Shown: piece by piece, positions 1 through 6,528 of the stretch
Layout: each line of letters starts with the position of its first letter
Position numbering within the stretch: the stretch's first letter is position 1
NCBI GenBank assembly: GCA_039649115.1
Contig: JBBWZQ010000138.1
Location: 1-13,880 of the forward strand
DNA length: 13,880 nt
Direction: 5' to 3'
From: DATEJJ01 sp039649115
GTDB taxonomy: Bacteria > Actinomycetota > Actinomycetes > Mycobacteriales > Micromonosporaceae
The notes under the pieces: model-generated
Told to the model about the DNA's origin: nothing
Seen by the model: the letters and a program-made list of their open reading frames with translations, nothing else
The model's database searches: none
Program-made: the position numbers and the translations under genes

Positions 1-345
1 CACCACCAGCGTGCCGGACATGAACGCGTGGATCTGGCAGGTGATCCCGTAGCTGCCCTCGACCGAGGGTGCGACGAAGGTCGCCGAGGTACCCGGTTGA
101 ATGACGGGCGTCGTGAAGCTTCCATCGGCTGCCGTCAGCGTGTGCGGGGCGGTGTCGTCGTTCCGGACGGTCACTGTCGCGCCCGGCGACACGGTCAGGT
201 CTCCCGTATAGGCGAAGTTGGTGATGACGATGAGCGGCTCGGTAGCTGCCGCGGGCGCGGGTGCTGCCGCGGCAGTGGCCACACCGGCGAGCAGTAGAGC
301 CATGGCCAGGCCGACCAGTGTCGGACGGAAGGGACTCTTTCGCAT
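1..345 (-). CDS. Secreted amicyanin-like cupredoxin (C-terminus cut by window edge)
   Basis: The frame is open from an ATG at 345 to the window edge (115 codons, no stop). Residues 1-36 form a signal peptide: a basic start (MRKSPFR), a hydrophobic core and an Ala/Pro-rich end. The rest is a small cupredoxin fold. The four expected type 1 copper ligands are visible: His68 in PHTL, then Cys103, His106 and Met109 in TCQIHAFMSG. The loop spacing C-x2-H-x2-M is the short ligand loop known from amicyanin; plastocyanin and azurin have longer loops. The domain normally ends a few residues after the GTLVV strand, so little is probably missing. It is likely an exported one-electron carrier or copper-binding protein, but the redox partner is unknown. 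The gene follows the 424-1233 gene in the same direction after 78 nt. It has no convincing Shine-Dalgarno sequence and may be read from a leaderless transcript. Confidence 0.85.
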   Translation of the reverse strand, partial: MRKSPFRPTLVGLAMALLLAGVATAAAAPAPAAATEPLIVITNFAYTGDLTVSPGATVTVRNDDTAPHTLTAADGSFTTPVIQPGTSATFVAPSVEGSYGITCQIHAFMSGTLVV

Positions 346-351
346 AGCCGA

Positions 352-380
352 ACCATGACGGACAATTCGAAGAACGTCAA
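352..380 (-). promoter_or_regulatory. Possible leaderless promoter of the cupredoxin gene
   Basis: On the minus strand TTGACG (380-375) is followed after 17 nt by CATGGT (357-352). The A of the ATG start lies 7 nt downstream, where transcription would be expected to begin. With no Shine-Dalgarno sequence present, this geometry suggests a leaderless mRNA, which is common in actinobacteria. The -10 matches consensus at only three positions, including the A and final T. This is prediction by eye. Confidence 0.35.
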
Positions 381-423
381 TGTCCGCGACCGCTCGCCGT
401 CGGCATGTGCGTTGCTGCTCGGT

Positions 424-1233
424 TCAGGACGAGGAGTTGGGCAGGTCGGCGAGGGCGGTCAGGTCGTCGTCGACGTCGATCGGCCACGCCTCCAGGCCGC
501 GGGTGGTGAGCACGGCCTCGATGAGGTCGGCGGGTCCGCCGACGAGGGTGGAGTCGAAGTCGATCTCGGTGCAGACGCACCAGGAATGGTCGGCTGGCCA
601 GAGCAGGCTGGGTGACTGCGGCTGGAACCAGCCGGCAGGTCCCTGCCAGCCCATGTCCAGCGCCGCCGGCAGCCGCCCGCGGAACAGCAGGTAGTCGCGG
701 TGCGGCAGGCGCAGCCGTGGCAGCGCCCACACCTCGGCCGGCACGCCAGGCTCCGGAGCGGGTGCCGGCTCCACCCGGCCGTCGTCCCTGGCGGACAAGA
801 CCCTCACTCCGAACCCGTCGACCCAGCCCCAGCCCTCCCACAGCGCGTGGAAGCAGTCCTGCCCGCCGGTGGCAGGAACCAGCACGCCGATCAGCGCGCT
901 GAGCGCGGACGGGGCCAGGTTGCCGACCCGCACGTCGCCGCCGTCCCAGCGGCCGGACGCCGCCGTCGCGACCGCGGCCCCGGCGGCGGGGGTGGTGATG
1001 GCAGCCCACTGCATCAGGGCGTGCGGGATGCGCCCGGTGAGCCGGCAGACCTGCGCCCAGGTCAGCGACGGTCGGCCGGCGCCGGACTCGACCGGGTGCA
1101 GGACGCGGGCATAGGCGGCGAAGCCCCGCGGTACCACCGAGCCGACCGTCCCGAGCGGCCCGCCCAGCCGCTGCGCGATCCATTCACCTACGGACACGTC
1201 GGCAACAGGCTCAAGACCGGCCCTCATACCCAC
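424..1233 (-). CDS. Conserved actinobacterial protein of unknown function
   Basis: A 269-residue soluble protein if started at GTG 1233. That start is chosen because GGAGGT (1248-1243) lies 9 nt upstream; an ATG two codons further in (1227) is also possible, and the open frame continues upstream to 1266 without its own ribosome site. There is no signal peptide or membrane segment. It is tryptophan-rich in the second half, with motifs such as WAQVCRLTGRIPHALMQW, HALWEGWGW, the run SPSLLWPADHSWCV followed by TEIDFDSTLVGG, and an acidic tail (PIDVDDDL). I recognise the pattern as a conserved hypothetical protein of actinomycetes but know no function for it, and I see no catalytic signature. It is divergent from the LLM oxidoreductase (269 bp between starts) and lies upstream of the copper protein in the same orientation. 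Confidence 0.75.
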   Translation of the reverse strand: MGMRAGLEPVADVSVGEWIAQRLGGPLGTVGSVVPRGFAAYARVLHPVESGAGRPSLTWAQVCRLTGRIPHALMQWAAITTPAAGAAVATAASGRWDGGDVRVGNLAPSALSALIGVLVPATGGQDCFHALWEGWGWVDGFGVRVLSARDDGRVEPAPAPEPGVPAEVWALPRLRLPHRDYLLFRGRLPAALDMGWQGPAGWFQPQSPSLLWPADHSWCVCTEIDFDSTLVGGPADLIEAVLTTRGLEAWPIDVDDDLTALADLPNSSS

Positions 1234-1242
1234 CGCCTCATC

Positions 1243-1248
1243 ACCTCC
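1243..1248 (-). promoter_or_regulatory. Ribosome binding site deciding a GTG start
   Basis: GGAGGT read on the minus strand, 9 nt before GTG 1233. It makes the upstream ATG at 1266 unlikely, since that codon lies upstream of the site. Confidence 0.6.
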
Positions 1249-1502
1249 GGCCGGTGCCCCACCCACTCGACACCGTGCGCTGGCGGCGATGCGGGCGCGG
1301 AGCCGTCCGACGCGACCCGCCGCATCCGCGCGCAGCGCAGCGCCTCAGCAAGTTCACAGGCGCCAGTGTGGCCAAGGAAGATCGTTCCCGCCTTCCATTT
1401 TCGTCCGCCACGGCTCCGCAATGGTCAGGCCACGAAGGACCGCTCCGCGAAGGCACCGGTTCGTCATCGGCGGTGCGCGGACGGCGTGGCATCGTGGTTG
1501 GC

Positions 1503-2384
1503 ATGCGACTTTCGATCTGGCCCGGTGCCGGGCAGCGCTACAGCGAGGTGCTCGAAGTGGCCCGGCACGCGGCGGAGACCGGATGGGACGGCGTGTACAT
1601 CGCCGACCACTTCATGCCCAACGCCGGCAGCGGCCGGCCGGCGGACCAGCCAACCCTCGAATGTGGCTCGTTGGTCGCCGCGCTCGGCGCGGCCGTGCCG
1701 CGAGTGCGCATCGGCACGCTGGTCTACGGCAACACCTACCGGCATCCGGCCGTGCTCGCCAACATGGCCGCGACCGTCGATCACCTCACCGGCGGCCGGT
1801 TCACGCTCGGTGTCGGCGCGGGTTGGCAGGTCAACGAGCACGAGCAGTACGGCATCGAACTGCCGCCGGTGAAGCAGCGGCTGGACCGGTTCGTCGAAGC
1901 GCTGCAAGTCCTCCACGGCCTGCTCAGGCAGCCGACGACCACGGTCGACGGCGAGTACTACCAGCTCACCGACGCGGTGTGTGAGCCCAAGCCGGTTCAG
2001 GATCCACTGCCGATCCTCATCGGCGGGGGCGGCGAGCGGCGCATGCTGCGCATCGTCGCGCAGTACGCCGACATGTGGAACACGTGGGGCACACCGGACT
2101 TGATCGCGCGCAAGTCGGCGGTGCTGGACGACTACTGTGCGGAGGTCGGGCGGGACGCGAAGGCGATCGCCCGCACCGCGCAGGCGCTGACCGTGGTGGA
2201 CGGGCCGCTGCCCGACGGCCTGCCGGTGCCGGTCATCGGCGGGTCGGTGGAGCGACTGGCTGAAACGGTCGGCCGGTACCGGGAGATCGGGCTCGACGAG
2301 CTCATCGTGCCCGACGGCCTGCTCGGCGATGGCGCCGGCCGGCTCAACGCGATGGACACCGTCCTGGGTCTCGTCCGCGGCTGA
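1503..2384 (+). CDS. LLM-class (luciferase-like) F420-dependent oxidoreductase
   Basis: A 293-residue cytoplasmic TIM-barrel protein of the luciferase-like monooxygenase superfamily, at the usual length. Family marks include a first strand beginning MRLSIWPGAG, GWDGVYIADHF (28-37), the conserved core around RHPAVLANMAATVDHLTGGR (80-99) leading into LGVGAGW (102-108), PLPILIGGGGER (168-179) and the following ADMWN (189-193). Such proteins bind F420 or FMN and catalyse hydride transfer or oxygenation. The TGGRFTLGVGAGW pattern is typical of actinobacterial F420-type members, but the substrate cannot be read from sequence. ATG 1503 is chosen because homology starts there; the frame stays open back to 1254 without family-like sequence. 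No Shine-Dalgarno sequence is visible upstream, so translation may be leaderless. The gene is divergent from the 424-1233 gene and may or may not be functionally tied to it. Confidence 0.9.
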   Translation: MRLSIWPGAGQRYSEVLEVARHAAETGWDGVYIADHFMPNAGSGRPADQPTLECGSLVAALGAAVPRVRIGTLVYGNTYRHPAVLANMAATVDHLTGGRFTLGVGAGWQVNEHEQYGIELPPVKQRLDRFVEALQVLHGLLRQPTTTVDGEYYQLTDAVCEPKPVQDPLPILIGGGGERRMLRIVAQYADMWNTWGTPDLIARKSAVLDDYCAEVGRDAKAIARTAQALTVVDGPLPDGLPVPVIGGSVERLAETVGRYREIGLDELIVPDGLLGDGAGRLNAMDTVLGLVRG

Positions 2385-2466
2385 CGCCAACCCGCAACGG
2401 ATCGACGCTTCGAAAATTACGGAGCGTACGCGTCGGTTGCGGCTGGTAGTCGCGGTGGTCAGTATA

Positions 2467-2480
2467 AATAGTTGTCTATT
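2467..2480. promoter_or_regulatory. AT-rich inverted repeat in front of the CBM2 gene
   Basis: AATAG-TTGT-CTATT is a perfect 5-bp inverted repeat inside an AT-rich patch (2461-2482) that stands out from the GC-rich surroundings. It lies 27 bp before the CBM2 start. A weak promoter, TTGCGG (2437-2442), 17 nt, CAGTAT (2460-2465), would place the transcription start within this repeat, so it could act as an operator. Both promoter boxes are poor matches. Confidence 0.35.
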
Positions 2481-2507
2481 AGCAGTACGGCAGGTCACCG
2501 TGTCGGC

Positions 2508-2981
2508 ATGACCATACGACGGCACCTTGACCGGCGACTGGCCGGGCGGGCACTGTCCCGCGCCGCCATCGTGCTGGCCGCCGCCGCTGTCGCATTCGCT
2601 CCCGCCCCGGCCGCGTCGAGCCCGGTGTACGCGTCGGCGGCGAGCACGCAGGACGCGATCGGCTGCGCGGTGACGTACACCGTCAATGCGCAGTGGCAGG
2701 GCGGCTTCCAGGCTGCCCTGGCCATCCGCAACTCCGGCCGGACCGCGATCGTCGGCTGGGTCGTGCGGTTCGCCTTCCCGGACGGGCAGCGGCTCACCCG
2801 GGGCTTCAACGTCGGATCGGCGACTCAGGACGGTGCGGCGGTGGCACTGACCAACAACCCGTACAACGGCACCGTCGCGCCCGGCAACTCGGTCCTCCTC
2901 GGCATCCAGGGCAGCTGGACCGTGACGGACGGGGCACCGACCGCCTTCACGGTCAACGACACATTGTGTACGGCCGGCTGA
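2508..2981 (+). CDS. Secreted stand-alone family 2 carbohydrate-binding module
   Basis: A 157-residue exported protein with a twin-Arg/Arg-rich start, a hydrophobic Ala-rich core and probable cleavage near residues 43-46 (ASA or SAA). The mature part, residues 53-154, is a single CBM2 domain: Cys53 and Cys154 bracket the domain as in the family disulfide, AQWQGGFQAALAIRN carries the first binding aromatic (Trp63), and IVGWVVRF holds the core Trp84. In cellulose-binding CBM2a modules three surface tryptophans stack on the glycan. Here the second is replaced by Phe100 (TRGFN) and the third by Tyr119 (NPYNG). No catalytic domain is attached. It presumably binds cellulose, chitin or xylan outside the cell, with altered affinity or ligand. 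ATG 2508 gives the cleanest signal peptide; the frame is open back to 2472 (TTG). The ribosome binding site is weak (AGG at 2492-2494). Confidence 0.85.
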   Translation: MTIRRHLDRRLAGRALSRAAIVLAAAAVAFAPAPAASSPVYASAASTQDAIGCAVTYTVNAQWQGGFQAALAIRNSGRTAIVGWVVRFAFPDGQRLTRGFNVGSATQDGAAVALTNNPYNGTVAPGNSVLLGIQGSWTVTDGAPTAFTVNDTLCTAG

Positions 2982-2984
2982 GGC

Positions 2985-3716
2985 TCAGGGCCGCGCCGCG
3001 CTGAACACGGCGAAGGTCGGGTTGGCGACCAGCGGCGCCCAGAACTCGGTGCCCCGCCCGGCCAGCGCCTCCGCCGGTACCGTCACCGGGTGCCGCCGCA
3101 CGTCCGCCAGGCCCGCCCGACCCAGCGCCGCCTCGACGACTCCGGGCGGCCAGGCGTACCCGGCGAAGTCGAACGGCGGGTCGCCGTCAATGTGGACGGT
3201 GTACCCCTGGCGGCCGTGCGACATCTCCGTCTTCGCCGCCGTCAACCCGTAGCGCGGGTACTCGCGCAGCCCGTTCCAGTCGAGCTCGGGATTGGGTACC
3301 AGGGCGACGAGCGTGCCGCCCGGGGCCAGATTCGCCAGCAGCCTGCCGAGCAGGTGGTCCAGCGCCGCCACGCCTTCGGCATAGCCGAGCAGCCACACGG
3401 CGGTCAGCACGGCGAACTGCCCGAGCACCGGGAGCGTGCCGCCGTCGTGGACCGCGTACTCGATGCCGAGCGGCTCACGCTCCTCGACGCGCCTGGCATA
3501 CGCGATCATTTCCGGTGAGGCGTCCACCCCGACCACCCGGCCGGCGCCCAACCGCTTGAAATGCCTGGGATAGAACCCGGTACCGGTACCCACGTCCAGC
3601 ACGGCCCGGCCCGCCACCTCGGGCAGCGCGCCGAGCAGGGTGCCCTGCTCGGCCAGCCCGACCGGCAGGGACTTGGTCCGCTCGTACAGCTGGCCGATCG
3701 CGTCGTACTGGTCCAC
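2985..3716 (-). CDS. Class I SAM-dependent methyltransferase
   Basis: A 243-residue cytoplasmic protein with the Rossmann-like methyltransferase fold. Motif I is VLDVGTGTG at residues 39-47, the acidic residue that holds the SAM ribose is Asp65 in GVDASPEM, and a motif like APGGTLVALVPNP follows the central strands. The C-terminal half (roughly 165-215) carries HIDGDPPFDFAGYAWPPG, the part expected to shape substrate choice. The acceptor is not recognisable; it resembles generic small-molecule methyltransferases of actinomycetes. The start is GTG 3716, set by GGAGGT 7 nt upstream; a longer open frame to 3773 has no ribosome site. The stop codon lies 3 nt from that of the convergent CBM2 gene, so the two mRNAs probably overlap. 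The gene is divergent from the BNR-propeller gene across 183 bp. Confidence 0.88.
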   Translation of the reverse strand: MDQYDAIGQLYERTKSLPVGLAEQGTLLGALPEVAGRAVLDVGTGTGFYPRHFKRLGAGRVVGVDASPEMIAYARRVEEREPLGIEYAVHDGGTLPVLGQFAVLTAVWLLGYAEGVAALDHLLGRLLANLAPGGTLVALVPNPELDWNGLREYPRYGLTAAKTEMSHGRQGYTVHIDGDPPFDFAGYAWPPGVVEAALGRAGLADVRRHPVTVPAEALAGRGTEFWAPLVANPTFAVFSAARP

Positions 3717-3723
3717 GGTGAAC

Positions 3724-3729
3724 ACCTCC
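3724..3729 (-). promoter_or_regulatory. Ribosome binding site deciding the methyltransferase start
   Basis: GGAGGT on the minus strand, 7 nt ahead of GTG 3716. It favours this start over the in-frame ATG at 3773. Confidence 0.6.
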
Positions 3730-3812
3730 GCAACCGTCCATAGGAGACAAAGCCAGCGTACCGTCCACGGCATGGGGCGGTCGGTGACAAGCGCGTGCAG
3801 TCACGGTTCCTG

Positions 3813-3841
3813 TTGTCCAACTCATTGGGTAGATCTACCGT
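3813..3841 (+). promoter_or_regulatory. Predicted promoter of the BNR-propeller gene with embedded palindrome
   Basis: TTGTCC (3813-3818), a 17-nt spacer and TACCGT (3836-3841) form a plausible housekeeping-type promoter (TTG-C-, TA---T). A perfect 12-bp palindrome GGTAGATCTACC (3828-3839) covers the end of the spacer and most of the -10, a typical position for a repressor operator. Transcription would start near 3848, giving a leader of about 50 nt. Confidence 0.45.
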
Positions 3842-3843
3842 TA

Positions 3844-3860
3844 CCGACGGTCGCCGTCGG
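3844..3860 (+). promoter_or_regulatory. Hairpin in the 5' leader of the BNR-propeller mRNA
   Basis: CCGACGG-TCG-CCGTCGG is a perfect 7-bp stem with a 3-nt loop just at the predicted transcription start. It could stabilise the mRNA 5' end or be part of a DNA-binding site. It is 26 nt upstream of the ribosome binding site, so it should not block translation directly. Confidence 0.4.
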
Positions 3861-3899
3861 GCAGCCAGCACCTGCGATCCAGAGTAAAGGGGCTCACGT

Positions 3900-5795
3900 A
3901 TGACACGATTGAGACGTACCCTCATCGCGCTGAGCGCGGCCGCGCTCGCGGCATCCTCGTTGGCGGTGTTGAGCGCATCCGGCGCAAGCGCCACGCCGTT
4001 CGGCTACGCCCAGTTGAACACCATCCAGAAGCGGCTGGTCTCCGGGCTCCTGGCAAGCGAGCTCAACGGCGCGGACCCGGCGCGGTCCCGGGCCGTCACC
4101 CCGTCGACGGCGCGGCCGGCCAGCGCCGCAGCGGCGTGCGCCAACCGGTTCGGCGCAAACGTGAAGGTCAACCAGAACTGCCTGAACATCTCCGACGCCG
4201 ACCTGCAGGGCCGTTCCCAGGCGCAGAACGAGACCTGGATCGCGGCCGACCCGCGCGCCGGCAACCATCTGCTGGCCAGCTACAACGACTACCGGCGCGG
4301 CGACGGTACCTGCGGGGTGTCGTACTCGCTGGACGGCGGCCACAGTTGGGCGGACGCGACCACGCCCAACGGTTTCACCCGGGGCACCGCGTTCGGCGGC
4401 GCGCCGCGCGAGTACTGGCAGGCGGGTGGGGACACCTCGGTGGCGTGGGACACCCGGGGCAACGCGTACCTGTCCTGCCAGGTGTTCAGCCGCGGCAACG
4501 CGGTCTCGCCGAACCCGGACCAGTCAAGCGCGTTCTACGTGTACCGGTCGACGGGTACCAACGGGGCGTCGTGGAACTTCCCGGGCCACGCGGTGGCGGA
4601 GCACGACGACACCGCGGGGGCCGGGGACTTCCTGCTGGACAAGCAACTGCTGACGGTGGACAACCACATGGCCAGCCCGTTCCGCGACCGGGTCTACGTC
4701 ACGTGGACGACGTTCGCCGCCGACGGCACCGGGTACATCTACGGCGCCTACTCGGCCGACTACGGGCAGAGCTTCAGCGCCCCGGTGCTCATCAGCGGCG
4801 GCAGCACCTTGTGTGACAACCCCATGGGGATACCGACACCGCAGGGCTCCTGCAACGAGAACCAGTTCTCCCAGCCGTTCACCGCGCCGGACGGCAGCCT
4901 GTACGTGGTGTGGAGCAACTTCAACCTCGCGCACGCCGGCACGGACAACCGCTCGCAGGTGCTGCTGGCCCGCTCGACCGACGGCGGGGCGAGTTTCTCC
5001 GCACCGGTGCGGGTGGGCTTCTACAACGACCTGCCCGACTGCCCCACCTACCAGAACGGCGCGGATCCGGGCCGTTCCTGCGTGCCGGAGAAGGGCCCGT
5101 CGGTCAACTCCATCTTCCGCGCGGCCAACTACCCGGTCGGCGCGGCCGATCCGACCCGGTCCGGCCGGATCGCGGTGACCTACGGCTCGTACCTCAACCG
5201 CAACTCCAACGAGAGCAACGGCTGCACCCCGGCCGGCTTCGCGGCCGACGCCAACCCGCTCTACACCGGGGTCAAGACCGGCAGTTGCAACAACGACATC
5301 CTGCTGTCCGTGTCCACCAACAGCGGCGCCAGCTTCACTGGCACCACCACCGATCCACGGGCGATCACCTCGGTGGGCGGGGCCGGGCAGGGCCGGACCG
5401 ACCAGTACTTCCAGGGCGCCGCGTACGGGCCGGACGGCAGCCTCGCGGTCAGCTTCTACGACCGGCGGTACGGCTCCGACAACAACACCGGCTTCTCCGA
5501 CGTCACGCTGTCGCGTTCCCGCAACCTGACCGCCTTCACCGACGTGCGGGCGACATCGAGCAGCCTGCCGCCGCCGACCCAGTTCGCCGGCACCTTCTAC
5601 GGCGACTACGCGGGCCTGGCGGTCACCGCGACCGCGGCGTATCCACTGTGGTCGGACACCCGCCCGGTGGACCTGTTCCTCTGCCCGGGCACTGGCACCG
5701 TCACCACGCCACCGCAGGTGTGCCAGGCGGGCGCGACCAACGCGTCGTTGGCCAACGATGAGGACATCTACACGGCCAGGCTGCCCACCAGGTAG
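3900..5795 (+). CDS. Secreted Asp-box (BNR) beta-propeller protein, sialidase-like fold
   Basis: A 631-residue exported protein. Residues 1-31 are a signal peptide (MTRLRR start, Ala/Leu core, probable cleavage after ASA at 29-31). The mature protein is a beta-propeller of the sialidase-like superfamily with four Asp-box motifs: SLDGGHSW (143-150), SADYGQSF (285-292), STDGGASF (359-366) and STNSGASF (472-479). The FRIP motif with its catalytic arginine, found in true sialidases, is not visible, so glycosidase activity should not be assumed. Twelve cysteines (an even number) suggest disulfides outside the cell. The C-terminal YGDYAGLAVT (568-577) and PLWSDTRPVDLF (582-593) form the last blade, which carries no sorting signal, so the protein is probably released. 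ATG 3900 has a good ribosome site, AAAGGGG, 7 nt upstream. A role in binding or handling an extracellular polymer is inference. Confidence 0.85.
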   Translation: MTRLRRTLIALSAAALAASSLAVLSASGASATPFGYAQLNTIQKRLVSGLLASELNGADPARSRAVTPSTARPASAAAACANRFGANVKVNQNCLNISDADLQGRSQAQNETWIAADPRAGNHLLASYNDYRRGDGTCGVSYSLDGGHSWADATTPNGFTRGTAFGGAPREYWQAGGDTSVAWDTRGNAYLSCQVFSRGNAVSPNPDQSSAFYVYRSTGTNGASWNFPGHAVAEHDDTAGAGDFLLDKQLLTVDNHMASPFRDRVYVTWTTFAADGTGYIYGAYSADYGQSFSAPVLISGGSTLCDNPMGIPTPQGSCNENQFSQPFTAPDGSLYVVWSNFNLAHAGTDNRSQVLLARSTDGGASFSAPVRVGFYNDLPDCPTYQNGADPGRSCVPEKGPSVNSIFRAANYPVGAADPTRSGRIAVTYGSYLNRNSNESNGCTPAGFAADANPLYTGVKTGSCNNDILLSVSTNSGASFTGTTTDPRAITSVGGAGQGRTDQYFQGAAYGPDGSLAVSFYDRRYGSDNNTGFSDVTLSRSRNLTAFTDVRATSSSLPPPTQFAGTFYGDYAGLAVTATAAYPLWSDTRPVDLFLCPGTGTVTTPPQVCQAGATNASLANDEDIYTARLPTR

Positions 5796-5824
5796 CCCGT
5801 TTCCTCGGTCGCCCCGTCCACGTT

Positions 5825-5849
5825 CCCGCCACGGCGGGCCGGTGGCGGG
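5825..5849. terminator. GC-rich hairpin after the BNR-propeller gene
   Basis: CCCGCCAC (5825-5832) pairs perfectly with GTGGCGGG (5842-5849) around a 9-nt loop, 30 nt after the stop at 5795. It has no U-tract, as usual for actinobacterial terminators. It sits between convergent genes and can act on both strands. Confidence 0.55.
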
Positions 5850-5851
5850 GC

Positions 5852-5877
5852 GACGCCGTATCCACGGGTGCGGCGTC
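5852..5877. terminator. Second hairpin between convergent genes
   Basis: GACGCCG (5852-5858) pairs with CGGCGTC (5871-5877) around a 12-nt loop. One arm overlaps the stop codon of the minus-strand lipoprotein gene. Directly next to the hairpin at 5825-5849, it makes a tandem barrier between the two converging transcripts. Confidence 0.45.
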
Positions 5878-6370
5878 AGGCGCGTACCAGGACGGCCAGC
5901 CGCCACTGGCGCTGCGGCGGACCGTGCGGGTCACCGGCGAACGGCGCGGTCATGGTGGCGACGGTGGCTGCTCCCGGCCGGAGCGCGTGGCACGTCGCGG
6001 TGGCGGCTCCGTCGTGGCGCTGGCTCGTGGCGCAGGACAGGACCTGCGCGTCGGAGGTGGTGAAGACCTGCCACGGCTGCGCCGGCGAGGACGGAGCGTC
6101 GACGATCAGCGTGCCACCGACCCGGAGGCAGCGGGGTTGCGGGAGCTGTCCGGAACCGATGGTCATCCGCTCGTCACCGGCGGCGCACCCGGCGACCGGC
6201 GCCGGCGCGCTGGCGGCGGACGGCTCGGGATGAACGGTGCCGGCCGGGCCCGCCGATCCGCCTGACTGGGGACCGGGGGCACCCTCCGTGCCACCTGTGC
6301 CGGCGCACGCGGCAAGCAGCAGGACCACCAGCACGGCACCGGCCGCGTACCAGAACAGTCGCTTATTCAT
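5876..6370 (-). CDS. Small secreted lipoprotein, unknown function
   Basis: A 164-residue protein with a lipoprotein signal: MNKRLF, a hydrophobic stretch to residue 20, then the lipobox LAAC with Cys22 as the lipidated residue. Residues 23-60 are a Gly/Pro/Ala/Ser-rich flexible linker. The folded part (about 61-164) has four cysteines (62, 81, 113, 127), likely two disulfides, and beta-rich segments such as CLRVGGTLIVDAP, PWQVFTT and QWRLAVLVRA. The pattern (GTLIV strand, PW turn, PGAATV strand, W-strand end) recalls Ig-like or chagasin-like sandwiches, but this is only a hint and I do not assign the family. It is anchored on the outer face of the membrane. The ribosome site GGAG lies about 10 nt before ATG 6370. 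It is divergent from the LAL regulator (270 bp between starts), so it is a candidate target of that regulator. Confidence 0.75.
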   Translation of the reverse strand: MNKRLFWYAAGAVLVVLLLAACAGTGGTEGAPGPQSGGSAGPAGTVHPEPSAASAPAPVAGCAAGDERMTIGSGQLPQPRCLRVGGTLIVDAPSSPAQPWQVFTTSDAQVLSCATSQRHDGAATATCHALRPGAATVATMTAPFAGDPHGPPQRQWRLAVLVRA

Positions 6371-6449
6371 GACAGTTTCACTCCACAGTGGTGACCATGG
6401 CGTTTGATTGGTCCTTTCTTTGACGTGGCCACGGGCCGCGCGGTTCCCC

Positions 6450-6474
6450 TGTCCAACGCTGTCCGATGATGTCC
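6450..6474. repeat. Three TGTCC direct repeats at exact 10-bp spacing
   Basis: TGTCC occurs at 6450-6454, 6460-6464 and 6470-6474, in the wider form (C/A)TGTCC(A/G). The spacing equals one helical turn, so a protein would contact all three on the same face. On the other strand the unit reads GGACA, often preceded by T or C. The array lies between the divergent lipoprotein and LAL genes, 80 bp from the former start. Confidence 0.5.
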
Positions 6475-6528
6475 AGGATCGGAGGTATCAGGCGGCGAAG
6501 ACGGTGACCCTGTATTGGTGCCACCGAA

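Noticed and set aside
28..297. Short plus-strand frame at the left edge
   Set aside because: It is antisense to the cupredoxin gene, whose signal peptide and copper ligands are clear.
1254..1502. N-terminal extension of the LLM oxidoreductase
   Set aside because: The added 83 residues are Arg/Pro/Ser-rich, lack family similarity and would precede the normal first strand of the barrel.
3900..5795. Calling the BNR-propeller protein a sialidase
   Set aside because: Asp-boxes mark the fold only; the FRIP arginine motif is not visible.
4524..5906. A 460-codon minus-strand frame opposite the BNR-propeller gene
   Set aside because: Arg/Val/Gly-rich translation without recognisable domains; the opposite strand has a signal peptide and four Asp-boxes.
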